In this document: positions 39,801-47,058 of the stretch, in pieces | Layout of the letters: each line of letters begins with the position of its first letter | Numbering within the stretch: the stretch's first letter is position 1 | IMG/VR virus record: IMGVR_UViG_3300042691_017212 | Coordinates: 1 to 64,000 of that record | Reading direction: 5' to 3' (one strand) | From: a virus | Length of the DNA stretch: 64,000 bases | Made by a program: the position numbers and the translations under genes | The notes under the pieces: generated by a model | The model's input: only the letters and a program-made list of their open reading frames with translations | What the model was told of the DNA's origin: nothing | Databases searched by the model: none

Positions 39801-41964
39801 ACGTGCAGCTGCACTTTCTGGAGCACAAGTCGGAGTTCCTGGATTAATGATGGATCCACAAAAAATGCAACAGTTAAAAGAATCTGCTGGAAAACAATTT
39901 AAAGAATCAATTGAGTCTATTAATCGAGCAGACTCAAGTAATATTGTTGAATTAGTTACAAATCTAAAATCTCAAATGATAGGCTTAGGAGTTAGTGCAG
40001 AAGAAGCAAACAAGAACATACTTGGCATGATGATGGCTTCTAATAATGCTAATCTAACCTTCAAGGTATTTGCAAATTCTGGATTCTCTGCAATTGTGGA
40101 TAGGGCAACTGCTGCTAAATCAATATTTGCAAATCTAAGAGATGAAATAGATAATCCAGGAGATCAGTTTGGAACTAAAATGATTGAAGGATTCAGCTCA
40201 TTGTTAAATATAACCGATCAGGCAATTAATAATTTAGTCGGAACTAAAAATGCAACTTACGGAGTTATTGATGAAGCAGAAGCATTAAAGATTGTTTTAG
40301 ATGATTTTAGAAAAAATTCTGGTTTTGATAAAGTTATAGGCACAGAGGCATTTAATGAATTGCCAAAAGAACTTCAAGCAGTTTTAAATGCCACTGATAC
40401 CATAGGAAGCTCTATTGCAAAATGGAGAATATATTTAACTAATACGACTATGGACATAAAGAACATGTCCGCTGAAACAGCATTGATGCTTGACAACTGG
40501 AACGCATCATTTGAGTCTGCAACAACTGCCTTGCAAAATGGCGTAAAGGGAGACTCTAGCACTTTCGGATCAATTGGCAAAGCGTTAAAAGCAATAGATG
40601 ATATACAGAATAAGGTTTCTAAGAATGCACAAAGAGCTTATGCTACTTCTCAAAAAAATGCACAGGAAGAGCTAAAGTTAATACAAAAGAAAATTTCTTT
40701 AATAGAAGAAGAAAAAAACAAAAAGCTAGAAGCTCTTAGGGCTACACAAGATAGAGAAAACTATCAACTAGAATTACAAAAGCTACAAATTGAATACCAG
40801 GATGCAATTGCTCGTGGAGATATGTCCGCTGCAGCAAGGGCACAAATTGAAATTCAACAACTTTCAAAGCAAAGACAGTTTGAATTAGCTCAGCAAGCAT
40901 TAGAGGATGCTGCTGAAAAGAAAAAGAAGCCATTGTTGGCTCAAGCAGAACGTGTGCAGAAGAAATCTGATAAAGCGGGAGCTGCATATCAGTCAGCTGG
41001 CTACGCTGCAGAAGATGCTGGGTCAGCAAAAGAAAAATTAGTGGACTTTGAAAATAGGTATGGCGATCTTTTAAATAGAATGAATTTTGAGCCAACAGTA
41101 GCAAAACCATTACTCGATTCTTTAATATCAGAAATACAAAAAGCTGGAACTGCAAAGGGTGCCGATGCTAAGTATATTAGACAATCTTTTGGAGATTTGT
41201 TTACTGCCGATGGTAAAGCTAAAAACTTCTTTAATCCTAAAGTAGACACTAAGGGAATGCCTACAGGAACAGCTTCTCACTTGCAAGACTTTGCAAGATA
41301 CGGAGCTAGGTCTGGACTTGATGCAATGTATGCTAGAGATTTACAGGCTGCAAATGCACAAGCCGATAAAATTGTTAAGGGTCTAGGAGGTAACGCCACC
41401 TTAGCTAATGTGGTCGCCGCCATAAGGGGAGACAAGGCTACTTCTGGACAGTCAAAAGCAACTAATATTACAGTAACTTCAGTTGGGTACGGAACTAATT
41501 CTGCTTCTTATACAACAGAAAATTTGACTAAAAGAAAGATTAAAGAAGGAGACTATGTAACAGGGAAAAATGGAGTTGAGTATAAGGTAGGCAAAACTGT
41601 TGATGGAAGGACTTACCTTGTGCCCCGTTACAATAGTGGAGGGCCAGTTTCAAGAGCGCAGGGTGGGAGATTTGTCCCAGGCAAAATGTATAGCCTAAAT
41701 GATGGCGGTAAAATAGAAGGTATAAAATTTGATGCTCCTGGCACAATATATCCAAACGCAATGACTATGCCTAAATATAATGTAGGTGGACCAATAACTT
41801 CAATGAAAAGAAATTATGGAAATCCGCCACCAAGCAACACCGCCTTGTATAATATTAAGGTAGAATTAAATGGCTCTGACTTAAATCCACAAGATGTTGC
41901 TAGAGCAATAAGAAGAGAAATGGAAGTTAGAGAAATGATGTCTGGACCAGGAAGGAAATACTAA
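33844..41964 (+). CDS. Tape measure protein
   Basis: A 2706-residue tape measure protein. The TP901-type core lies at about residues 230-385 (MGVSFKETIGLAADIAATGQ, GGDVEDLALYLTAMREGGVN). Hydrophobic segments at about 537-565, 1835-1892 and 1918-1942 may insert into host membrane. RGGxIPGYxxGG motifs appear near 1280 and 1450, with related Gly-rich motifs near 897 and 2595. A coiled coil spans about 2258-2378. The residues about 1030-1230 look like an inserted globular domain of unknown kind. At roughly 1.5 angstrom per residue the tail would be close to 400 nm. It is placed, as usual, right after the chaperones. Confidence 0.93.
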   Translation: MADEQIVTSIVAKADLSSLVSEVHRATVSLQQLQRELLASNKSIASATKVANNLFRDTLTGSGYYSSHFVNLNSDVDKFGKQLDAGRLKLKDYFQTFRTHATTQRGMIRELAKEQVMLQNSVLQPLGRNAQGLMQYNVMIPRGLDAVKNSAQLARMEMQIMNRALLEGSTSLINWGKNTQWAGRQLTVGLTVPLAMFGAQAAKAFREADQELTRLVKVYGDISGTASADLQKIREEVTSTAKELSSAMGVSFKETIGLAADIAATGQQGDQLLGSLKETTRLAVLGEVDRAEAMKATLAIQTAFKSNTQELTESINFLNAVENQTSTTLNDLVEAIPKAGTVVKQLGGDVEDLALYLTAMREGGVNASEAANALKSGLASMINPTKQTVGLMADFGIDILGMVERNAGSTTGMILDLQKALDNLDPLSKARALEQMFGKFQFARMSALFNNLGKEGSQTLQVMQLMNASAEDLANVASRELSLVTESASGKYKRAVESLKASMADIGEEFLGVATKFINAFTKVLDFFNNLPEPIKKAVTYLGGFTAIIGPVIMLTGVLANFFGYITKGVVQLRAFFQRAAGWKMLTPEIIAAEKAAQMVEQAFYSDAAAAEVLHGALTKLVADYMNLQNAMLKGSIPTNPVLSTVGGTMLPIRREVDPANVYAGDMDTRAMSHINVRDPKNPASLMGVVPGALPVNRGIGRTPQMYMSERLPNIEGLTSVKGISTGIVAGEAARFHALMATLGMQTEAEVAALKQTIAMGGTVSKELLDTFDDILPITAKIADGAATQSAAIVAQLRAGKITVDQAKAEIVALNAQIDAMLRSEISAYATSRGRAIDFTKAPLMNQPVVDANGQFTLRDLYKKEANKAVMEEFGRLRGVRTFGAPYSMHVTRLPKFNEGGAPESFGANKTVVSGPTSVTYDDRLGNVPLGGFVLNQSASMNPANADLVAAAPSTYMNNGGNITAALTPGEVVFGPGIQNDPELYARVEAANRGIPGGNVGGRIRFNKIGYGLPMPASVRPSARLAGARVQTSDRATIYEALVGRSGIDQSVLASLRNWGTTRQFGMQPGAFAPRAHGPYDVAGGLDIPHVGYMGQAQVSRHNELQNILSKSLGVRNINPITPFSSQEMFAEIMTKGGGAGFRRYAYIDDVMDIGKAKRYLEHFEDVFYGKARWKSAEFGLKPSMLLKEYGKKPDELSTYLNYLLDEKAVTTTNKVGIIFNDAQAILAKLKVSPDEAISMAERAYAKTMSQQPLTDDEYYALRLLDFEEGGQFASFRNSFNRGGKIPGYMAGGNLGYLYSRALSQGQLKDVALPRTYLMKALGATSHFDPATRRSMVSSLPMRPNLSMFDSLPISRQAKLALYDSLVESVQYNRMNTLDKNIKRGFGVNDTRNIWHSALSGALLPSRANKLGAADITVLKGLEDRISRLQIDMPPSVANKLFGGKLKLNRGGRIPGYRMGGGIVSRLRGAYGTTDELKRKIAQLRSQGALSVEDEERMKRALRSGQAQRISAVASEVERASQALIKQEKAFRSYSVPMQQPDVDELGHKTQPMLLGRKPVEVPEGKQYRRFFGYTFADFQAKYGRRAVSPITPMSVDTVGYTGISERGGAVPGNAYAARINNPEIASILRLTSMPLNNALDKLRDALEKPLTAIRNAIVFQNKQLQKPAVLSGLSSSRELVHVPGLGKTYGRDLATIPEFRNRFNADAAALAAKNMMGPDGRPMPMYGNLTGTAAYRSLSLMSNYDENGRYIGGPGGFQQSRLARLLGQQGIGRDAMRQAGRYASAWKPAGEGVYTRKGEGFLGLRRREFLVTNPQTGQQEIINRSEATRRGIYQGPQMGMGSQMGMMMASSAGGMYLMGQDPEKRFLGMNPQMAGMALMTAGSTLPFMMGPAVKGMMNMKAAMSGVKASAGSLFNVISAAKFLSVATGVGAVTTALLVLQKVNNNWNQDAANRFGLTKKAAEELGVEYFNIAERMKSMKAAQDAQRAAALSGAQVGVPGLMMDPQKMQQLKESAGKQFKESIESINRADSSNIVELVTNLKSQMIGLGVSAEEANKNILGMMMASNNANLTFKVFANSGFSAIVDRATAAKSIFANLRDEIDNPGDQFGTKMIEGFSSLLNITDQAINNLVGTKNATYGVIDEAEALKIVLDDFRKNSGFDKVIGTEAFNELPKELQAVLNATDTIGSSIAKWRIYLTNTTMDIKNMSAETALMLDNWNASFESATTALQNGVKGDSSTFGSIGKALKAIDDIQNKVSKNAQRAYATSQKNAQEELKLIQKKISLIEEEKNKKLEALRATQDRENYQLELQKLQIEYQDAIARGDMSAAARAQIEIQQLSKQRQFELAQQALEDAAEKKKKPLLAQAERVQKKSDKAGAAYQSAGYAAEDAGSAKEKLVDFENRYGDLLNRMNFEPTVAKPLLDSLISEIQKAGTAKGADAKYIRQSFGDLFTADGKAKNFFNPKVDTKGMPTGTASHLQDFARYGARSGLDAMYARDLQAANAQADKIVKGLGGNATLANVVAAIRGDKATSGQSKATNITVTSVGYGTNSASYTTENLTKRKIKEGDYVTGKNGVEYKVGKTVDGRTYLVPRYNSGGPVSRAQGGRFVPGKMYSLNDGGKIEGIKFDAPGTIYPNAMTMPKYNVGGPITSMKRNYGNPPPSNTALYNIKVELNGSDLNPQDVARAIRREMEVREMMSGPGRKY

Positions 41965-42557
41965 TGTCTTTTCAAACTTTGCCTAAAGGATCTATATTGT
42001 ACATCAAAGCAAAAGATCTTTTGTTTATGGATATAGGGGGCAATGGATTTACTTACCCAAATGCAACATCTCCAAGTTCAGCTAGTGGACAGGCATATCC
42101 TTCTTCAGTAGCTGCAAAAAATAAACTTACAGAGTCATCAAAAAATAATTTAGTGTTTAGAAGAGTATCTGAACATAATAGATCAGAGTTTAATGAAAGA
42201 ACTTTAAGAATTGAACAGAATCAAAGAATGGCTAATGGCTTGCTTAGAAAATATTATATTGCAGATAAAAAACAATGGGATATTTCTTGGACTATGCTAC
42301 CTTCTTACCGAAATGAAACTGTAGATGGAGGTTGGGCGGCTGAAGACATTAAAACATTTTATGAAAGCGAAGATGGTAAAAAAGCTTTTCAGATAAAAAT
42401 AAATACTTCTCACAATCCTTCAAACATAGAAGACTCTAGTTATTGGGAATCTACGGCCAATACTTACGACGTTGTTTTTACTTCTTGTGATTTTACAGTT
42501 GTTAAGAGGGGCCTGCAACCTTACTGGAATGTTAAGTTAAGTATGGAGCAGATATGA
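41964..42557 (+). CDS. Probable distal tail protein
   Basis: A 197-residue protein starting in the stop codon of the tape measure gene (TAATG). The slot, size and beta-rich order (IADKKQWDISWTMLPSYRNE, then YDVVFTSCDFTVVKRGLQPY) fit the distal tail protein that links tube to tip. It overlaps the next gene by 4 nt. No motif is diagnostic. Confidence 0.6.
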   Translation: MSFQTLPKGSILYIKAKDLLFMDIGGNGFTYPNATSPSSASGQAYPSSVAAKNKLTESSKNNLVFRRVSEHNRSEFNERTLRIEQNQRMANGLLRKYYIADKKQWDISWTMLPSYRNETVDGGWAAEDIKTFYESEDGKKAFQIKINTSHNPSNIEDSSYWESTANTYDVVFTSCDFTVVKRGLQPYWNVKLSMEQI

Positions 42558-45500
42558 TATCAGCTTCAGAGTCCTTAAAAAATTTATTAAAGACTAGTAA
42601 TTATATATCTACTTCTGCTGGGGCATTAATAGAATATAACTTAAATACTATGGTTGAATATATAAAGGCTGAGTCATTTGGGGCTGATCATGTTCTTTCA
42701 AATGCATTTAAAAAACTATTTCCAATTGATACAATATATAAACCATTTAGACCATTAGAACCAGGAATAAAATATTTAGTTAATACTTCTGGAAATACTG
42801 ATACTCCAACAGATTCTTATCAGTCTGTAAGAACAGTTGGAATGTCAAATAAGCCAAGACTTTACTATCCTGGACCAGATACATATTATAAATATTGGAT
42901 GGGTCCTAAAAATTCAAACATCAATATTTCTCTATCGTACTTTGCCAATGAAGAAAAGACTACGCCAAAAATAATAGTTACCAATAAAGTTGTAGCAAGA
43001 TTTGAAACTAGTCACGATACACCTACCTCATGGACAATTAAAGCAACAAAAGAAGATGGCTCAGAAGTAACGTTAGGCACAGGCACGGCATTAAATTCAA
43101 AAGGAGAGGCTGTAGTTTATTATAATGGAACATCTTGGGTCACAACAGAGCCTTTACTTTATACAAATACGCAGTCTTTTAAAAAAGTTTCTCTTCAAGC
43201 AGTAAACTCGAATACTGGAAAATTTTTAGCAGTACTAGAGCTAAGTCCAAAATGGGTTTTAGATGTAACCCAAGATGTGGTTTCATTTGAAGTAAATAAA
43301 GAAACCGATCAAGAAGGATTTTTACCAGTAGGAACTATAACTGCAAACATGCTGTCAATATCTTTAAATAAGTTTAAGCAAAATGAAAAAAATATTGTTG
43401 AGTATAATAGATCTGGGTCCATAGATAATACCAAGTTGTATCTTTTTAAAAATGCTGTAATAAGACCGTATATTAATATTAAAAACGGTCAAGATGATAA
43501 TAAAATTTATCAGGGCCATTTCTATATGCATTCTTGGCAAATTTCTGAATTTGGTCAGGCAGAAATAGCAGCATTAGATTCAGCTAAAATATTACAAGAA
43601 ACATTGTGCCCAGAGGTTTTAGTTGAAAATGGATCAATAAGTTTAATTATAAAAAGAATATTAGACTCTGTAGGATTTTCTAATTATAGAATATATGTTA
43701 AAACTGACTCAAACAACAATGTTATTGATGACTCACTCCCTACTTTGACTTATTGGTGGACAAGTTCAGAAGAAACAGTTTGGGAAGCTTTACAGAATGT
43801 ATGTAGAGACTTTCAAATAAACGCATTTGTAGATGAATATAATGTGCTTAATTTTTATAGTAGAGACTATATATATGACTCAGCACGAGACAGTGTTTGG
43901 AAATTTACCAGCGAGCCATTAGTAGAAGGAAGTATTACCATACTTCCAAATATAATATCTTATAGTTCAGAAGAGCAAGCGTCTGCAAATGAAGTTAGAA
44001 TTAGATATGCTGTTCCATCGGTATATCAAGGTCAAGATAGCGGTCAGCCATTATGGGAATCAGATACATATATCCTAGGCGCAGGAGCTCTATCTCAAGA
44101 TTTAGGACTTAACGACGAGTATTTTAATTTAGAAACAACTACATTTGATACTGCACAAACTAATCAGCTACTTGGTGGATATAGTGGATATATTCTTCTT
44201 AATAATGAAATAGTAGAATACGATGGAATAGAGTATCAATATGTTCCACTAGATTCTACTACAGATAATCCAGTGCCAGTTATTATAAAGTCTGCTAGTG
44301 ATATTGCCAAGTATGTTAATCTTTCTAAAAAGAATACTTTAACTAAGCAATATTTTACGGCAACTGGGAGATATAAAATTAAAACAAGAGGCGCTTTGTC
44401 TACAGAAGACGCAAAAAGAATTCATCAAAAATCTCCTTCTTCTTATATAAATTCAACTCCAGGTTCAGATCCAGATAAATTTAATATGTATAAAATTGAT
44501 ATAACAACAGCCCAAGATAAAGGGTATAAGCCTGGACAAGGATCATTTAAGGCACCAGTCAATCCAATGACAAAAACCGTTTCTAAGGCTTTCCTTTCTT
44601 TATCAAATTTAGATCAGGATAAAAGGACATTTGATGTAGCAACAAAACAATTCAGCTCTGTTGACAATACCAAAAACTACTTTGCTTTCGGCACTAGAAT
44701 GTTTTTTGATAGCCAATTTGAAAGTCCAGAGCAGGCTGGAGGACTTGCAATATTTACAGACCCAGAAGGGAAATACGGATATTATTTAATACTAAGAAGT
44801 ACAGCCTTTGCGGGATTAAAAAAAGATTTAATGTTAGTTAAGCAGTGGAAGGTTGGAAATAAGACTGGCATTAAAGTTTTAAAAGATTCTCAAGATAACA
44901 GCTTCAGCACTTTGGCTGGAATTTATGCTGGCTCTGCTTATAATATAGATGTTATAGTAAAAAAAGAAGTAGGTAAAAATACAATAACAGTATTTGTAAA
45001 TGGTTTTAAAATGATAGCCCAAGACGTTATGTTTGAGTCTGGAGAGTCTGAAGTGAATCCAGTTATTCCAACTAAAAATATAGGAGTTCATTGCGGACAA
45101 GGAGTAGTATATTTTGAATATATATACGCAAAAGACATAAGTAAAGAAGAGTATGATAATCTGTCAGTTAAATCTGGTATGGATTATGTTGGAGTTTATT
45201 CTGATGACTCGCTGTCTTTATTAAATGGAGACCTAATATATTCTGCTGGAGAAACTGTAGATTCTAGAAAAGGATCTTTGATTGAATTTGGAAGCACTGC
45301 AAGAGAGATTAGAAAAATTAAAACAGTTTATTCTGATAGGCCAGCAATTCCAAATTATGTAAGAACTGGAAATAATAGATATGCAAATGTTCTTGCACAG
45401 AGAATTCAACCATTTTCTTTCGAGACTTACGTTTTAAATAATACGTCTACGAGTATACCTCTTCATGATGGTGAATTTGCTAGCTTTTATGTTAGTGGAT

Positions 45501-45829
45501 CTAGAATATCAAAATCTAGTCCAATAGAGTATGATACTAGATCTGATACAGACTCTGACAACATAGAGCCATTAATTTTAAATACGAATTGGATACAGTC
45601 AGAATCAGATGCAAAAAAACTGGCCGAGTGGATAAAGTCTACTGTACTTAATAAAGGTAGAATAATTAATATAGAGTCTTTCGGTAACCCATTGATTTCT
45701 CCAGGTGATATTGTTTCAATTAATTACCCGTTACAGTCATTATCTGGCAGCGCCAAATATATAGTTACTAAGGTGTCTAATAGATTTGAGGAGGGGATTT
45801 CTACTTCAGTAAGCTGTCGAGCTATTTGA
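42554..45829 (+). CDS. Large tail tip/baseplate hub protein
   Basis: A 1091-residue protein. The region from about residue 230 to 600 (ISLNKFKQNEKNIVEYNRSG, CRDFQINAFVDEYNVLNFYS) fits the hub/gp27-like tail-associated type. Residues 660-880 contain a LamG-like sugar-binding fold (RMFFDSQFESPEQAGGLAIF, ITVFVNGFKMIAQD). The C-terminus (SPGDIVSINYPLQSLSGSAK, then VSNRFEEGISTSVSC) looks like the usual hub end. It is probably part of the tip with a carbohydrate-binding insert. It starts ATGA-coupled. Confidence 0.7.
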   Translation: MISASESLKNLLKTSNYISTSAGALIEYNLNTMVEYIKAESFGADHVLSNAFKKLFPIDTIYKPFRPLEPGIKYLVNTSGNTDTPTDSYQSVRTVGMSNKPRLYYPGPDTYYKYWMGPKNSNINISLSYFANEEKTTPKIIVTNKVVARFETSHDTPTSWTIKATKEDGSEVTLGTGTALNSKGEAVVYYNGTSWVTTEPLLYTNTQSFKKVSLQAVNSNTGKFLAVLELSPKWVLDVTQDVVSFEVNKETDQEGFLPVGTITANMLSISLNKFKQNEKNIVEYNRSGSIDNTKLYLFKNAVIRPYINIKNGQDDNKIYQGHFYMHSWQISEFGQAEIAALDSAKILQETLCPEVLVENGSISLIIKRILDSVGFSNYRIYVKTDSNNNVIDDSLPTLTYWWTSSEETVWEALQNVCRDFQINAFVDEYNVLNFYSRDYIYDSARDSVWKFTSEPLVEGSITILPNIISYSSEEQASANEVRIRYAVPSVYQGQDSGQPLWESDTYILGAGALSQDLGLNDEYFNLETTTFDTAQTNQLLGGYSGYILLNNEIVEYDGIEYQYVPLDSTTDNPVPVIIKSASDIAKYVNLSKKNTLTKQYFTATGRYKIKTRGALSTEDAKRIHQKSPSSYINSTPGSDPDKFNMYKIDITTAQDKGYKPGQGSFKAPVNPMTKTVSKAFLSLSNLDQDKRTFDVATKQFSSVDNTKNYFAFGTRMFFDSQFESPEQAGGLAIFTDPEGKYGYYLILRSTAFAGLKKDLMLVKQWKVGNKTGIKVLKDSQDNSFSTLAGIYAGSAYNIDVIVKKEVGKNTITVFVNGFKMIAQDVMFESGESEVNPVIPTKNIGVHCGQGVVYFEYIYAKDISKEEYDNLSVKSGMDYVGVYSDDSLSLLNGDLIYSAGETVDSRKGSLIEFGSTAREIRKIKTVYSDRPAIPNYVRTGNNRYANVLAQRIQPFSFETYVLNNTSTSIPLHDGEFASFYVSGSRISKSSPIEYDTRSDTDSDNIEPLILNTNWIQSESDAKKLAEWIKSTVLNKGRIINIESFGNPLISPGDIVSINYPLQSLSGSAKYIVTKVSNRFEEGISTSVSCRAI

Positions 45830-45837
45830 CAGCCAAA

Positions 45838-45846
45838 TGGTATAAT
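45838..45846 (+). promoter_or_regulatory. Extended -10 promoter, leaderless type
   Basis: TGGTATAAT (TATAAT at 45841-45846) ends 6 nt before ATG 45853. A TTGACA at 45826-45831 is only 9 nt upstream and cannot serve as a normal -35. Confidence 0.6.
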
Positions 45847-45852
45847 AAATAA

Positions 45853-46200
45853 ATGACAATAGAAGCTGGTAAAATTGCCCCAATTATTTCTGATAACGAT
45901 AAACTGTTAGCAGAAGTTTGGAAGGCTAAGCCAAAGGAACAGTTTAAAGGAGTCAACGGCTCTTTTCCGTTTGGCAGTTCGGGATCTGTATCAGGTGGAC
46001 CAAAAGACCCAGAAGACCCATCTGAAAAAGGAAGACCTCAACTTAGCGATATCCAATATCTAGGATCAGAAACTTATTATGATGCTTCTGGAATGCAAAT
46101 GGCAAAATCTAAATTTAGAATTTATAATTCTAGTGGAGAAGAACTAGAAAAGTATGCATTGATAATTACCCTATCTGATCAACAAGGAGGACGGGCATGA
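45853..46200 (+). CDS. Small tail protein of unknown function
   Basis: A 115-residue protein with a proline/glycine-rich linker (SGSVSGGPKDPEDPSEKGRP, residues 48-67) between two beta segments. It has no recognisable motif. It lies between the hub and tip genes and is ATGA-coupled to the next gene, so a minor tip role is likely. It is leaderless by promoter geometry. Confidence 0.55.
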   Translation: MTIEAGKIAPIISDNDKLLAEVWKAKPKEQFKGVNGSFPFGSSGSVSGGPKDPEDPSEKGRPQLSDIQYLGSETYYDASGMQMAKSKFRIYNSSGEELEKYALIITLSDQQGGRA

Positions 46201-47057
46201 TAACAAAATTTGGCAAAAGATTTTTAACAAATTTTATTGCTGGCAATTCATCTTTTTCAAATAAAGAAATAGCAATAGGTATAGCTACTAATAACGAGTA
46301 TGAATTGTCAGATACAAATTCAAGGCTAGGTTTTGAATTTCACAGAATCCCAGCACGTGAGGGCGGAATAGATATAGATGCTTCAGTTACTCCTACAAAG
46401 TATACAGTAGTATACTCAGCAACAATACCCACAAATGTTGCAGGTAGAATAAATGAAATAGGTCTATACCCTGGAATCAGAAATTCAAAAAATTATTTTG
46501 ACAGCAAGTTTATAACAGATTTTGAACTGCCGTTTGACTGGAGTCCAACACCAGATATTGATGAATCAAACTTTAGGGTGGGGAATAGCTCTCTTGTATT
46601 TAAATCAAATGGAACAACTCAGCAAGAGTATAGGTTGCCATTGGGTAATTTTGATTTGTCTGGGTATAATGCATTAGACACAATATGTTTTTCATATAGA
46701 GTAAATAACTTGTTTTTGTCACAAATAAAACTTAGATTTTATAGCTCTGACGTAGCTTACTATGAAGTTGTTTTTGATGGACATTCTTCTGGAGATAATA
46801 TTAAAGAAAAAAATATTTCTGATTTAGTTGCAACGAACTCTCCTAATATAAATAATATAACAAGTTTGGGAATAGTTATTGTTCCAACAACTGGAGAAGC
46901 GTCTGTGTCTGTAGATGGTTTAAGAATAAATGATGAGGACACATTTGACCCATCATATGGATTAATTGCAAGATCAGTTTTACCAACTGAAGTAATAAAA
47001 GTTTTAGGTAGAGAGTCACAAATAGAATTTAAACTAGATCTATCTTTCGGAGATTGA
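46197..47057 (+). CDS. Tail tip protein, beta-sandwich type
   Basis: A 286-residue protein. The start (MITKFGKRFLTNFIAGNSSF, then KEIAIGIATNN) resembles common tail-tip proteins. The middle has a jelly-roll-like stretch (FDLSGYNALDTICFSYRVNN, SLGIVIVPTTGEASVSVDGL), perhaps carbohydrate-binding. It is followed after 1 nt by the large tip gene. Confidence 0.6.
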   Translation: MITKFGKRFLTNFIAGNSSFSNKEIAIGIATNNEYELSDTNSRLGFEFHRIPAREGGIDIDASVTPTKYTVVYSATIPTNVAGRINEIGLYPGIRNSKNYFDSKFITDFELPFDWSPTPDIDESNFRVGNSSLVFKSNGTTQQEYRLPLGNFDLSGYNALDTICFSYRVNNLFLSQIKLRFYSSDVAYYEVVFDGHSSGDNIKEKNISDLVATNSPNINNITSLGIVIVPTTGEASVSVDGLRINDEDTFDPSYGLIARSVLPTEVIKVLGRESQIEFKLDLSFGD

Positions 47058-47058
47058 T

